Assembly: GCA_030613505.1 (NCBI GenBank)
Contig: JAUWLW010000038.1
Coordinates: 1-27,273 of the forward strand
From: Candidatus Zixiibacteriota bacterium
GTDB taxonomy: Bacteria > RBG-13-66-14 > B26-G2 > WVWN01
Length of the DNA stretch: 27,273 nt
Direction: 5' to 3'
The notes beneath the pieces were generated by a model. That model was not told where the DNA came from and made no database searches. It saw nothing but the letters and a program-made list of their open reading frames with translations. The position numbers and the translations under genes are program-made. This document shows positions 1 to 7,622 of the stretch, piece after piece (within the stretch, counting starts at the first letter, position 1; each line of letters opens with the position of its first letter).

Positions 1-20
1 TATCGCATCAGTTTCTTCAT
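1..20 (-). CDS. 5' end of a gene leaving the window (first 6 codons)
   Basis: Only the start is visible. On the minus strand an ATG at 20-18 opens M-K-K-L-M-R, which looks like the beginning of a signal peptide. It is preceded by a perfect Shine-Dalgarno AGGAGGT (27-33) at 6-nt spacing and by a strong promoter at 39-67. The combination of SD, promoter and basic N-terminus makes a real gene likely, but its product cannot be inferred. It is divergent from the adenylate cyclase. Confidence 0.7.
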
Positions 21-38
21 GCCCAGACCTCCTAAGCA

Positions 39-67
39 ATATTAAAACCGGAGGCATCCCCCGTCAA
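39..67 (-). promoter_or_regulatory. Sigma-70 promoter for the leftward partial gene
   Basis: Minus strand reads -35 TTGACG (62-67), a 17-bp spacer, and -10 TAATAT (39-44). The -10 lies just upstream of the AGGAGGT site at 27-33. It is back-to-back with the rightward promoter at 100-128. Confidence 0.7.
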
Positions 68-99
68 GCCCTTTCGATTCGCTCTTTCATAATTTCCCC

Positions 100-128
100 T
101 TGACTTGGGACGGGGCGCCGATTACACT
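100..128 (+). promoter_or_regulatory. Sigma-70 promoter of the adenylate cyclase gene
   Basis: -35 TTGACT (100-105), 17-bp spacer, -10 TACACT (123-128). Transcription should begin near 135, which rules out the in-frame TTG at 105 as a start (it lies inside the -35) and leaves a leader of only about 11 nt before the ATG at 147. Confidence 0.65.
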
Positions 129-146
129 CGGGCGAGGCGAAGGCCT

Positions 147-1583
147 ATGGCGAAAAACGGTATTAAATTCCGCAACACGCTCGCGCTCAAGCTCACGCTG
201 GTCATCGAGGCCGTGATAATCCTCGCCATCGTGACCGTTACCGGCGTTCACCTCCGGCGAGAGCTGGGCCGCATCGACGACGACGCCCAGGCGCGCATGA
301 ACCTCACCGTGGCCCTCATCCAACGCGCCTTCACCACGCTCGAGCGCGGCCAGTTCGAGGGGTGGCTCCGGGAGATATACCGCCTCCGCTTCAACACCGC
401 GGCCTACGACCTCACGCCGGTGTACGTGCTCGTGCTGCGGGGGCAAGAAGAAGTCGTCCTCGCCTCCTCCAACCCGCGCGTACCGGTGGTGGACGCCTCC
501 GGCCGCGAGCTCGAGCCACTGGAATACTACAAGATAAACGCCCCCAACCTCGGCCGCGTCAACGCCAACGTCACCGACCCGCGGACCGGCAAAGCCCGCT
601 ACATGATTAGCGTGGGCTACTCCGTCGCGGGCCTGAACTGGCTGGTGGAGCGCGAGATATTGACCGCGGCCGTCGTCGCCGGCGTCTTCATACTCGCCGG
701 CCTGGCGGTCGCCGTCGCCGTCTCGGTCACCTGGACCAAGCCGGTCAAAGAGCTGGCCGCGGGGCTGGCGCGCGTCCGGGAGGGGGACTTCGACTACCGC
801 CTCAAGCAGCGGCGGCGCGACGAGCTGGGCCGCCTGGCCCACGACTTCAACCTCATGGCCGAGGGCCTGCGCGACCGCGAGTTCGTCAAGAACACCTTCA
901 AGCGGTACGTGACCAAACAGGTCGCCGAGAAAATTCTCTCCCAGAAGGACGCCATAAGCCTCGTCGGCGAGACGCGCGAGGTGACGGTCCTATTCTCGGA
1001 CCTGGAGGGGTTTACGCCCTTCTCGGAGCGCCACGAGCCGCAAGAGGTGGTCGCACTCCTCAACGAGTACCTGGCCATAATGATCGACATAATCTTTATG
1101 TACGAGGGCGCGCTGGACAAGTTCCTGGGCGACGGCGTCATGGCCTACTGGAACGCCCCCCTCGACCAGGACCACGCGCCGCTCAAGGCCGCCCTGGCCG
1201 CGGCCGAGATGCAAAAAGCCATAGCCGAATTCAACAAAAAACGAGTCGCGGAGGGAAAAGAGCCCGTCTACGCCGGCATCGGCATCACCACCGGCGAGGT
1301 CGTCGCGGGTAACATCGGCTCCGAGAAGAAGATGGAGTACACCGTTATCGGCGACAAGGTCAACCTGGCGCAACGCATCGAGGGCCAAACCGACCGCGGC
1401 CAGATACTGATGGACAATACCACCTACCTCCACGTCAAGGACTACTGCTTCGCGACGCCGCTGCCCCCCAGCCGCGTCAAGGGCAAGAAGGACCCGGTCC
1501 AGATATACGTCATGCACGCCTTGAACCGCCGCGCCGAGCCGTTCGTAGCCGGCGGCGGCGCCGACCTCTTACTCGAGCCCTAA
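147..1583 (+). CDS. Membrane-anchored class III adenylate cyclase (dCACHE/HAMP-like sensor + cyclase)
   Basis: 478 aa from the ATG at 147; the frame is open to a TTG at 105 but that codon sits in the promoter. Layout: TM helix about residues 13-35, an extracytoplasmic sensor region of about 135 residues, TM helix about 172-194, a HAMP-like linker about 196-245, then the cyclase catalytic domain. Class III determinants are present: the metal Asp in VLFSDLEGFT (about D285), KFLGDG (adenine-contacting Lys about 325, second metal Asp about 329), and the YTVIGDKVNLAQRIE segment with the purine-selecting Asp and the transition-state Asn and Arg (about 403, 406, 410). Known family role: ATP to cAMP plus pyrophosphate. 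Asp and Lys at the base-selecting sites favour ATP over GTP. The ligand sensed outside the membrane is not recognisable; the periplasmic part could be CACHE-type. Monocistronic, with no clear terminator before the next promoter. Confidence 0.9.
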   Translation: MAKNGIKFRNTLALKLTLVIEAVIILAIVTVTGVHLRRELGRIDDDAQARMNLTVALIQRAFTTLERGQFEGWLREIYRLRFNTAAYDLTPVYVLVLRGQEEVVLASSNPRVPVVDASGRELEPLEYYKINAPNLGRVNANVTDPRTGKARYMISVGYSVAGLNWLVEREILTAAVVAGVFILAGLAVAVAVSVTWTKPVKELAAGLARVREGDFDYRLKQRRRDELGRLAHDFNLMAEGLRDREFVKNTFKRYVTKQVAEKILSQKDAISLVGETREVTVLFSDLEGFTPFSERHEPQEVVALLNEYLAIMIDIIFMYEGALDKFLGDGVMAYWNAPLDQDHAPLKAALAAAEMQKAIAEFNKKRVAEGKEPVYAGIGITTGEVVAGNIGSEKKMEYTVIGDKVNLAQRIEGQTDRGQILMDNTTYLHVKDYCFATPLPPSRVKGKKDPVQIYVMHALNRRAEPFVAGGGADLLLEP

Positions 1584-1608
1584 GGCTTCGGCGTCGGCAA
1601 AATTGGTA

Positions 1609-1637
1609 TTGACTTCAGGCCGCCGGTCGACTATAAT
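1609..1637 (+). promoter_or_regulatory. Sigma-70 promoter of lipoprotein gene A
   Basis: -35 TTGACT (1609-1614), exactly 17 bp, consensus -10 TATAAT (1632-1637). An AGGAG ribosome site follows at 1681-1685. The predicted leader is about 50 nt. Confidence 0.8.
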
Positions 1638-1694
1638 GTTGATTCGAAATCATTCTTATAAACCTTACGCTATATCGGAAAGGAGCGCCCGTAA

Positions 1695-2318
1695 ATGAAA
1701 ACCGCGAAATTGTTTTCGGTCGTGATTATCGTATTGGCGGTAAGTCTCGCGTTCTTCGGCTGCGATAAATTGAGAAAAGAAAAGCCGGCCGAAGCGCCCA
1801 TCTCCGTCGAGGCACCTCCCGCCGAAGAACCGGCCCCACCCGCGGAAGAGCCGGTAACCGAAGCGCCGCCGGCGGCCCCGATGTACGTGCCGGCGAAGCT
1901 CGACATCCTTAAAATGCTGGACGACACGTTGGGCTCGAGCGAGGACAACCTGGGTTGGGATAACATCTACACCTCCATTTCGCTCGAGAAGAACGTGGAA
2001 CTCTTCACCGTGCTCCAGGACCACTACGCCGCGGGCTCCAGCGACCGCACCTTCATCGACGACTCCACCGCCAAGCTGAACAACGTCAGGACCTTCCTCG
2101 ACGAGAAGATAACTATGGCCGAAGGCGTGGACCCCACCGGCGCCGACGCCAAGGCCAAGAAGAAGATCATCCGCGACATCCGCGCCCGCGTGAGGGCCAT
2201 GATCGGCGGCCCGGCCCCGGCCAAGAAGCCCATCCCCAAAGTGAAGGGCGATAAGATGAAGAAGAAGTGGAAAGAGGGCGGCGACATGAAGAAGAAGAAG
2301 TGGGCCGAGCGCGGCTAG
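1695..2318 (+). CDS. Tandem-paralogue lipoprotein A, unknown function
   Basis: 207 aa. N-terminal signal peptide with lipobox ...LAFFGC (Cys about residue 23), so probably a lipidated envelope protein. It is followed by an acidic, Pro/Glu/Ala-rich linker (about 28-64), a conserved central domain beginning near KLDILKMLDDTLGSSED, and a very basic C-terminus in which a short Lys/Trp motif of the form MKKKW-x-E-x-G occurs twice. The neighbour at 2527-3138 is a clear paralogue with the same layout and many identical blocks (LGWDNI, EGVDP, ADAKAKKK, IRDIRARV, GPAP). I do not recognise the family. The acidic linker and cationic tail suggest binding to an anionic envelope polymer; that is inference only. 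AGGAG site 9 nt before the ATG. Confidence 0.85.
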   Translation: MKTAKLFSVVIIVLAVSLAFFGCDKLRKEKPAEAPISVEAPPAEEPAPPAEEPVTEAPPAAPMYVPAKLDILKMLDDTLGSSEDNLGWDNIYTSISLEKNVELFTVLQDHYAAGSSDRTFIDDSTAKLNNVRTFLDEKITMAEGVDPTGADAKAKKKIIRDIRARVRAMIGGPAPAKKPIPKVKGDKMKKKWKEGGDMKKKKWAERG

Positions 2319-2349
2319 TAGCAACCTCTTACGATATTTACAACCGGAA

Positions 2350-2371
2350 AAGGCGGCCTGCGGGCCGCCTT
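2350..2371 (+). terminator. Hairpin after lipoprotein A
   Basis: GC-rich stem AAGGCGGCC/GGCCGCCTT with a short loop, about 30 nt after the stop codon. The downstream T-tract is poor, so termination may be partial. A separate 14-bp perfect palindrome (ACCGTTTAAACGGT, 2373-2386) follows immediately. Confidence 0.5.
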
Positions 2372-2439
2372 GACCGTTTAAACGGTGTCGGCCCGGGCGG
2401 CGTCAAACCATCGACCACGGCCGGCAGCTAAATTTTCCG

Positions 2440-2468
2440 TTGACTTAGGCCGAGAATTATCATATAAA
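2440..2468 (+). promoter_or_regulatory. Sigma-70 promoter of lipoprotein gene B
   Basis: -35 TTGACT (2440-2445), 17-bp spacer, -10 TATAAA (2463-2468). The same -35 hexamer and spacing are found at the paralogue's promoter, so promoter and gene probably duplicated together. Confidence 0.75.
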
Positions 2469-2526
2469 CAGGCCTTACTAACTAATAGCCATTTTCCTAC
2501 TTCCATAGGGGAAAGGAGCAGTTCTC

Positions 2527-3138
2527 ATGAGTAGTAAATATCTGTGGTGCGCGCTTGTTCTGGCTCTGGCGGCGACCCTGGTCGCGTTCGGCTGCAAGGG
2601 CAAAGCCGCCAAAGAGACGGGGAAATTCGAAGAGATCACGGTGGAAGAGACCACGGTGCCCACCGAAGAGGGCGTGGAAGAGGTGGCCATACCGGAACAG
2701 CCGGTCTACCACCCTACTAAGCTCGACGACCTGGTCATGCTCGACGACACCCTCGGCTCAGCGGAAGATACGCTGGGCTGGGACAATATCTTCTGTACCA
2801 TCACCCTCGACAAGTCCATCGGCCTCTTCCAGGAACTCGCCCCGGCCTACAGCCCGGGTAAAGCCGACCGAAACTTCGTCGACGCCGCCGTTATCGACCT
2901 CGGCAACATCATGACGTGGCTCAACGAGAAGATCGACGCGAGCGAAGGCGTAGACCCCAAGAGCGCCGACGCCAAGGCCAAGAAGAAGAAGATTCGCGAC
3001 ATCCGCGCCCGCGTCCAGGCTATGATCGCCGGCCCCGCGCCCAAGAAGGAGCCCATCCCGGAATGGAAGGGCGACCTCATGAAGAAGAAATGGCACGAGC
3101 GCGGCGAGATGCTCAAGCGCAAGTGGGCGGAACGGTAA
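2527..3138 (+). CDS. Tandem-paralogue lipoprotein B, unknown function
   Basis: 203 aa. Signal peptide with lipobox ...LVAFGC (Cys about residue 23), a Glu/Thr/Val-rich acidic linker (about 30-58), and then the same conserved domain as the upstream gene: KLDDLVMLDDTLGSAED, LGWDNI, an aromatic/Leu block, DRNFVDAA, EKI, EGVDP, ADAKAKKKK, IRDIRARV. The basic tail carries the repeated MKKKW-x-ERG / KRKWAER motif. GGAAAGGAG ribosome site 8 nt upstream of the ATG. The two copies differ mostly in the linker, as expected for a flexible spacer, while the domain and cationic tail are conserved. No family recognised; probably an outer- or inner-membrane-anchored periplasmic protein. Confidence 0.85.
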   Translation: MSSKYLWCALVLALAATLVAFGCKGKAAKETGKFEEITVEETTVPTEEGVEEVAIPEQPVYHPTKLDDLVMLDDTLGSAEDTLGWDNIFCTITLDKSIGLFQELAPAYSPGKADRNFVDAAVIDLGNIMTWLNEKIDASEGVDPKSADAKAKKKKIRDIRARVQAMIAGPAPKKEPIPEWKGDLMKKKWHERGEMLKRKWAER

Positions 3139-3178
3139 GTAACAGCTCTACGCAACCCGGATTGCTTTAACCGAAACG

Positions 3179-3208
3179 ACGGGGCGGCTTACGCCGCCCC
3201 GTTCTTTT
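3179..3208 (+). terminator. Rho-independent terminator after lipoprotein B
   Basis: Stem ACGGGGCGGC/GCCGCCCCGT with a TTAC loop, followed by TCTTTT. A textbook intrinsic terminator. Confidence 0.85.
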
Positions 3209-3223
3209 ATATCCGGAAACGAT

Positions 3224-4405
3224 ATGACGCACGAAGCTTTAAAAAGGAATATCCCACTCCTCTACGCTGCACGCATCTGCGGGAACCTGATCTTCTTCGT
3301 CCCCGTCATCGTCATCTTCTTCCAGGCCCAAGGGCTCTCGATGACACAGGTGATGCTGCTGCAGACGGCGTTCGCAGCGGCGGTCGTAGCGTTGGAAGTA
3401 CCGTCGGGATTCTTCGCCGACCGCGTGGGGCGCCGCCCGAGTATCTTCCTGGGCGCCGGCGCGGTGACGGCGGCGTGCGTCGTCTACGGGACCGGCTACG
3501 GCTTCAGCCAATTCCTGGTGGCGGAGATATTGTGGGCCGTCGGCGCGTCGCTCATCTCGGGCGCCGACGCCGCGGTCCTCTACGACACGCTGCTAGCGTT
3601 GGGCAGGGAAGAGAAGTACCAGAAGATAGAAGGCCACGCCTCGTTTCTGGCGCTTTCCGGGGCGGCGGCGGCGGCCGTCGTGGGCGGCTTCGCCGCGACC
3701 ACATGGTTGCGGCTGACGTTCTATTTGACCGCGGCCGCGCTCGCCGTGGCCGTCGTGGCGGCGCTGTTCCTGCGCGAGCCGCCCCGCGGCAAGGGCGGCC
3801 ACCCGCGCGGCGAGCTGTATTACTTATACAAAATAGGCCGGTTCGCGCTGTACAAAAACGTCGAGGTGCGGTGGCTCATCCTGCTCGCGGCCCTCGTCAA
3901 CGGCCTGGGAACGGTCGGCTTCTGGCTGTACCAGCCCTACTTCGAATTGTGCCGGATCCCGCTGCCCTACTTCGGCCTGATATTCGCCCTCTTCAACATC
4001 TTCGCGGCCTTCTCGAGCAAAATTGCGTTCGTCGTAGAACGGGCCATAGGCAAGCGGCTCGCGCTCATATCGCTGCCGGTACTGCTGGGAGCATCCCTCG
4101 TAGCGATGGCGGCTTTCGTGACGCCGTTAGGCTTTTTATTCGTGTTGTTCGCGCAGTTCGTACGCGGCTTCTCGCACCCGGTCATACAGGATTACATAAA
4201 CCGCCATACGTGGTCCGATAAGCGCGCGACCGTGATGTCGATAAAGAACTTAACGTCGCGGTTGATGTTTATCGTCACGGCGCCGGCGATAGGCGCCGCG
4301 GTGGACGCGGCCGACGTACGGCTGGGGTTGTTGCTGACCGCGGCCGTCGCCGTCGCGGGCGGCGGGGCGCTGGTCATCGCGCTCAGGCGGGACCGCGTAA
4401 TATAG
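3224..4405 (+). CDS. MFS transporter
   Basis: 393 aa, almost entirely hydrophobic, with about 10-12 predicted transmembrane segments. The loop 2-3 signature is present (SGFFADRVGRRPSIF, about residues 61-75), matching the MFS G-x-x-x-D-R-x-G-R-R motif A. The length fits a 12-TM single-domain transporter. A basic, Tyr-rich cytoplasmic loop (about 188-215) separates the two halves. The substrate cannot be predicted; the architecture resembles drug/metabolite exporters of the MFS_1 type. It begins only 16 nt after a strong terminator, and the ribosome site is weak (GGAAACG), so expression may be low or depend on read-through. It ends 14 nt before the convergent lipoprotein gene, with no hairpin between. 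Confidence 0.85.
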   Translation: MTHEALKRNIPLLYAARICGNLIFFVPVIVIFFQAQGLSMTQVMLLQTAFAAAVVALEVPSGFFADRVGRRPSIFLGAGAVTAACVVYGTGYGFSQFLVAEILWAVGASLISGADAAVLYDTLLALGREEKYQKIEGHASFLALSGAAAAAVVGGFAATTWLRLTFYLTAAALAVAVVAALFLREPPRGKGGHPRGELYYLYKIGRFALYKNVEVRWLILLAALVNGLGTVGFWLYQPYFELCRIPLPYFGLIFALFNIFAAFSSKIAFVVERAIGKRLALISLPVLLGASLVAMAAFVTPLGFLFVLFAQFVRGFSHPVIQDYINRHTWSDKRATVMSIKNLTSRLMFIVTAPAIGAAVDAADVRLGLLLTAAVAVAGGGALVIALRRDRVI

Positions 4406-4419
4406 GGGGTAAAAACCGG

Positions 4420-5034
4420 CTATTCGGCCGGGGCGGAGGTCTCGGGCGGGAGCGCCGGCGGCGCCTCCGCCGGGGGAGTCGGTTGGGGCGCAGCTTCGGG
4501 CGAGGGGGCGGCGGGCGGCGGGGCCGGGCGGGCGGGCTCGGTCGGCGGCAGCGGCCCCCAAACGACGCGCCGGCGCCCCAGCCCTTCGTAGCGTCGAGCC
4601 ACTTTTAAATAATAAGGTTCACCCAAAGGCCGGAGCTCGTCCGCGGCCGATAAAAGATCCCCGCGAATTCGCTCATACGTCACGTCCGGCAACGGCGGCG
4701 CGTAGTCGCCCACGCCGGCCAGGGCTTCAGCGGCGCCGTTCAGCCGCTCGAGCGCGCGGGCGAAAACGGCCCCCCGGTACGCGTCGGGCGCCCGCCGCAC
4801 GGCCTCGCGGCCCTCGGCGCGGGCCTGCTCCACTACGGCCGCGGCCCGGGCGTTGTCCGTCCCCAGGTAAACCACGGCCAGCTCGCACATTTTCTGCAGC
4901 ACCGCGGCTCGAGCCGCGAACTCGTCCTCGCCGTACGGAGCCACGGCCGCGGGTTCCGGTTTAGGCCGCGGCGCCGAACACGCCCCCGCCAGCGCGCACG
5001 CCGCCAAGAACAATTTCAATCCGTTCCCGTTCAC
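4420..5034 (-). CDS. Small lipoprotein with Pro/Ala-rich C-terminus, unknown
   Basis: 204 aa from a GTG at 5034. The frame is open further upstream, but this start overlaps the stop of the methyltransferase gene (GTGA) and gives a clean lipoprotein signal (LKLFLAACALAGACS, Cys about residue 20). The middle (about 35-145) is Ala/Arg/Glu-rich and probably helical. The last ~40 residues are a Pro/Ala/Glu-rich low-complexity tail, typical of a spacer reaching through periplasm or peptidoglycan. No family recognised. The overlap implies translational coupling to the methyltransferase, but no functional connection is evident. Confidence 0.75.
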   Translation of the reverse strand: MNGNGLKLFLAACALAGACSAPRPKPEPAAVAPYGEDEFAARAAVLQKMCELAVVYLGTDNARAAAVVEQARAEGREAVRRAPDAYRGAVFARALERLNGAAEALAGVGDYAPPLPDVTYERIRGDLLSAADELRPLGEPYYLKVARRYEGLGRRRVVWGPLPPTEPARPAPPPAAPSPEAAPQPTPPAEAPPALPPETSAPAE

Positions 5035-5738
5035 GGCGAGCGACCCTTCACGACGTACGCGATGCCGAAGAACTTGGGCTCGGCTCGAACGTCGGCGAAG
5101 CCCGCCGCCGCCAGCCGGCCGGCGAGTTCCGCGGCCGAAAAACAATTCTGGATGGACGCCGACAAGTAGCGGTAGGCGACGCCTTCGCGAGCGATAAGCC
5201 GTCCCCACAACGGCACCATAACGTTGAGGTAAATTCTATACACCGCACCGGTCAAACCCTTGGGCGGCGCGAAGACGTCCGCCACCACGACCCGGCCGCC
5301 GGCCTTGAGGACGCGCCGCATCTCGCCCACCGCGGCGTCGGTCGCCGGTATATTCCGAAAGAGGAAGGCGCTGCCGACGTTGTCCACGGCGCCGTCCCGG
5401 AAGGGCATCCGCGCGACGTCGCCCAGTACGAAGCGAACCCGGCCGGCCCGTTCGTACGACGCGAGCTTGGCCCGGGCGACGCGGAACATCTCCGGGCTTC
5501 GGTCCAGGCATACGACGCGCGACGCCCCCGCGCCGAGGCAAACCGCGGCCAGGTCGCCGCTGCCGGCGCCGGCGTCGAGGACTACGCCGCGGCCGACGAA
5601 CGCCGCCGCGTCGCGCCGCATAAGTCCCACCATGCCGAGGCTCTGGACGTAGTTGACCAGGTCGTAACGGCGTGCTATCCGGCCGTATAAGTCGTCCAGA
5701 AAACCTTGCTTAACCGAAGCTCGGGCAAAAGTTGACAT
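5031..5738 (-). CDS. UbiE/MenG-type SAM-dependent C-methyltransferase
   Basis: 235 aa, the usual UbiE length. N-terminal UbiE signature about residues 18-34 (YGRIARRYDLVNYVQSLG), SAM motif I LDAGAGSGDL (54-63), acidic motif II at about D80, the FLFRN segment (126-129) corresponding to the family's G-[IF]-R-N, and YRYLSASIQNCF (189-200), corresponding to the second UbiE signature YRYL-x-x-SI. Known family role: C-methylation of demethylmenaquinone or 2-polyprenyl-benzoquinol in respiratory quinone synthesis, at the cytoplasmic membrane. No other quinone gene is in the window, so the substrate is by family only. The start ATG lies within the divergent PQQ gene's promoter (-35 at 5732-5737), so the two genes share regulatory DNA. 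Confidence 0.8.
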   Translation of the reverse strand: MSTFARASVKQGFLDDLYGRIARRYDLVNYVQSLGMVGLMRRDAAAFVGRGVVLDAGAGSGDLAAVCLGAGASRVVCLDRSPEMFRVARAKLASYERAGRVRFVLGDVARMPFRDGAVDNVGSAFLFRNIPATDAAVGEMRRVLKAGGRVVVADVFAPPKGLTGAVYRIYLNVMVPLWGRLIAREGVAYRYLSASIQNCFSAAELAGRLAAAGFADVRAEPKFFGIAYVVKGRSP

Positions 5739-5760
5739 AACTCGCCGCGGGTGGTAAAGT
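5732..5760 (+). promoter_or_regulatory. Sigma-70 promoter giving a probable leaderless transcript
   Basis: Consensus -35 TTGACA (5732-5737), 17 bp, -10 TAAAGT (5755-5760). Only 7 nt separate the -10 from the GTG at 5768, so the predicted transcription start coincides with the start codon. There is no Shine-Dalgarno sequence. The -35 overlaps the first codons of the divergent methyltransferase gene. Confidence 0.7.
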
Positions 5761-5767
5761 TCAGGCC

Positions 5768-6859
5768 GTGCCCCGCGCCATAGATTACCTTACACTCGCT
5801 TCCGCCGCAACGGCGTTTTTCATGTCGGCCTGCGGGCCGACGTGGGAAACGTATCGCGGCGGCCCGGGGCGCGCCGCTTCCCTCCACCCCGACTTCGCCG
5901 GCCCGCCGCGCGCCGCCGGGTGGAAGCTCGAGCTGAAGGCGCCGTCGTTCTCCTCGCCCGTTTTGGCGGACCGCTTCCTGCTCGTCGGTACGAACGACGA
6001 CTTCCTCAACGTGATAGCATCCGCGGACGGCAAGGTCCTCTACCGCTTTCGCACCGGCGGCGACGTCGCCGGCGGCGCGGCCCTCGCCGGCAACACGGCC
6101 TACTTCGGCGCCGCCGACGGGTCCCTTTACGCGTTGGACGTACCGCGCGGCCGCTTGAAATGGAAATTCGGCGCCGGCGGCAAGATAGTCGCGGACCCGA
6201 TAGTAGCCGACGGCAAGGTCTTCTTCGGCACGCTGGACGGCAAAGTATTCGCCCTCGGCGCGCGCGACGGTAAACTAAAATGGGTCGCCGAAGAGGTCGG
6301 GCCCGTGTGGGCGACGCCCTGCTTCGCGAACCGGAAGCTCTTCGTCGCCTCCCGGAACGGCCGGCTCCTGTGTTTCGACGCCGCCGACGGCCGCCCGAAT
6401 TGGAGCTACGACGCCGGCGCGCCCCTCACGGCACCGCCCCTCGTCATGAACGGCAACGTCGTCGCGGCATCGGAGGAAGGCGAAATCTTCGCGGTGGACG
6501 CCGCGGAAGCGAGGCCCCGTTGGCGCTACCCCGCCGGCGCCGGCGTAAGCGGCCTGGCCGCCGAGGGTGGCACGGTCTTCGCGGGGACGTGGGACGGCAA
6601 CCTCGTCGCGCTGCGTTCGGCCGACGGCGCGCGGCTTTGGCAGCGCGACCTGGACGGCGCGGTCGAGGGGAGCCCGGCCGTGGCCCGAGGTTTCGTATAC
6701 GTCGGCACCGGCGCCGGTAAAATTTACGCCGTCCGCGCGGGGGACGGCGAAATAAGTTGGGAAGCGGGCGCGCCGGCGGGCGTTTCATCGAGCCCGGCGG
6801 TGGGGCCGGACGCCGTCTACGTCGTCGCCGACGACGGCACTACGCTCTCGTACCGATGA
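5768..6859 (+). CDS. PQQ-repeat beta-propeller lipoprotein (BamB-like)
   Basis: 363 aa from a GTG. N-terminal signal with lipobox FFMSAC (Cys about residue 21), followed by about seven to eight blades of the PQQ-like repeat; each ends in the pattern x-DG-x-[LIV]-x-A-[LVF]-D/R-x-x-x-G-x-x-x-W (for example SLYALDVPRGRLKWKF, KVFALGARDGKLKWVA, RLLCFDAADGRPNWSY). This matches the PQQ_2/BamB class of about 370-400 aa. BamB is the lipoprotein scaffold of the outer-membrane-protein assembly machine; other family members bind varied partners, and no catalytic PQQ-enzyme residues are evident. Assignment to the BAM complex is inference, though three periplasmic chaperones lie in the same window. Terminates at the strong hairpin at 6879-6903. 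Confidence 0.8.
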   Translation: MPRAIDYLTLASAATAFFMSACGPTWETYRGGPGRAASLHPDFAGPPRAAGWKLELKAPSFSSPVLADRFLLVGTNDDFLNVIASADGKVLYRFRTGGDVAGGAALAGNTAYFGAADGSLYALDVPRGRLKWKFGAGGKIVADPIVADGKVFFGTLDGKVFALGARDGKLKWVAEEVGPVWATPCFANRKLFVASRNGRLLCFDAADGRPNWSYDAGAPLTAPPLVMNGNVVAASEEGEIFAVDAAEARPRWRYPAGAGVSGLAAEGGTVFAGTWDGNLVALRSADGARLWQRDLDGAVEGSPAVARGFVYVGTGAGKIYAVRAGDGEISWEAGAPAGVSSSPAVGPDAVYVVADDGTTLSYR

Positions 6860-6878
6860 CGGCCGCTTCGGTTGCGAC

Positions 6879-6903
6879 GCCCCGCGGCGCGGGGCTTTTT
6901 TTT
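6879..6903 (+). terminator. Rho-independent terminator after the PQQ gene
   Basis: Stem GCCCCGC/GCGGGGC with a GGC loop, followed by eight T residues. The convergent protease gene ends at 6905, immediately after the T-run. Confidence 0.9.
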
Positions 6904-6904
6904 A

Positions 6905-7597
6905 TTAACTCCGCCGCGCCCCGATCAACAGGAATATGAGCCAGGTCACGGCGGTCAGCGTCGCCGCGACGTACGTGAGCGCCGCGGCGTCGAGTACCTT
7001 CTTGGCGCCGGCCACTTCCTCGGGCGCGACGGCGCCGGTGCCGCGGAGCATGGCCAGCGCCCGCCGCGACGCGTCGAACTCGACGGGCAACGTCACGAAC
7101 TGGAACACCACCGCGAACGCGTATAAGATTATCGCGATGTTAATTAGAAAACCCCACCGGAAGATAAACCCGCCGATAAGCAACGGGATAAACAGCTGCG
7201 AGCCGAAATTGGCGACCGGCAGTATCGCATTTCGAACCGTAAGGAAGGCGTACCCGTCGCGGCGCTGCGTAGCGTGACCCACCTCGTGGGCGGCGACGCC
7301 GTAGGCCGCGATGCTCCGGCCGCGCGCCACGCCCGCGGAGAGACGCAGCGTGTTCGAGCGCGGGTCGTAGTGGTCCGTCAGCGAGCCGCCTACTTCCTCG
7401 AGGCCGACGCCGCCGAGCTTCTCGCGCTGCAGCAGAAGCGCCGCCACTTTCGCGCCTGGCAGGCCCGCCGCCGCGGCCTCCCGGGCGTACTTCTTATAAG
7501 TCGACCGAACCTTCCACTGGGCGTAAAAGCCCAACAGAATCACCGGTATCAACATTAAGTGCGTCGGGTCGAGGTAAGCGTACAGTGGGTACCACAT
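6905..7597 (-). CDS. YugP-family membrane zinc metallopeptidase
   Basis: 230 aa, the usual length for the family (Pfam neutral zinc metallopeptidase, B. subtilis YugP). N-terminal TM helix (about 10-26), the zinc site AAHEVGHATQ (H104, E105, H108), and further TM segments about 130-150, 155-172 and 205-225. The family motif LPVEFDASRRA (about 180-190) supplies the likely third ligand Glu. Known family: integral-membrane gluzincin-like proteases of poorly defined substrate. Last gene of the run GH57, small TM protein, mtaB, protease, 25 nt after mtaB. Confidence 0.88.
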   Translation of the reverse strand: MWYPLYAYLDPTHLMLIPVILLGFYAQWKVRSTYKKYAREAAAAGLPGAKVAALLLQREKLGGVGLEEVGGSLTDHYDPRSNTLRLSAGVARGRSIAAYGVAAHEVGHATQRRDGYAFLTVRNAILPVANFGSQLFIPLLIGGFIFRWGFLINIAIILYAFAVVFQFVTLPVEFDASRRALAMLRGTGAVAPEEVAGAKKVLDAAALTYVAATLTAVTWLIFLLIGARRS

Positions 7598-7622
7598 ACG
7601 TTTTCACGTTGACGTCGTGGTG

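Noticed and set aside
105-146. Upstream TTG start extending the adenylate cyclase by 14 residues
   Set aside because: The TTG is part of the -35 hexamer of the gene's promoter, and the predicted transcript starts downstream of it.
4406-4419. Terminator between the converging MFS and lipoprotein genes
   Set aside because: The 14-nt gap has no inverted repeat.
5035-5208. 58-residue N-terminal extension of the small lipoprotein at 4420-5034
   Set aside because: It is Arg/Gly-rich sequence inside the methyltransferase gene; the GTG at 5034 gives a proper lipoprotein signal.
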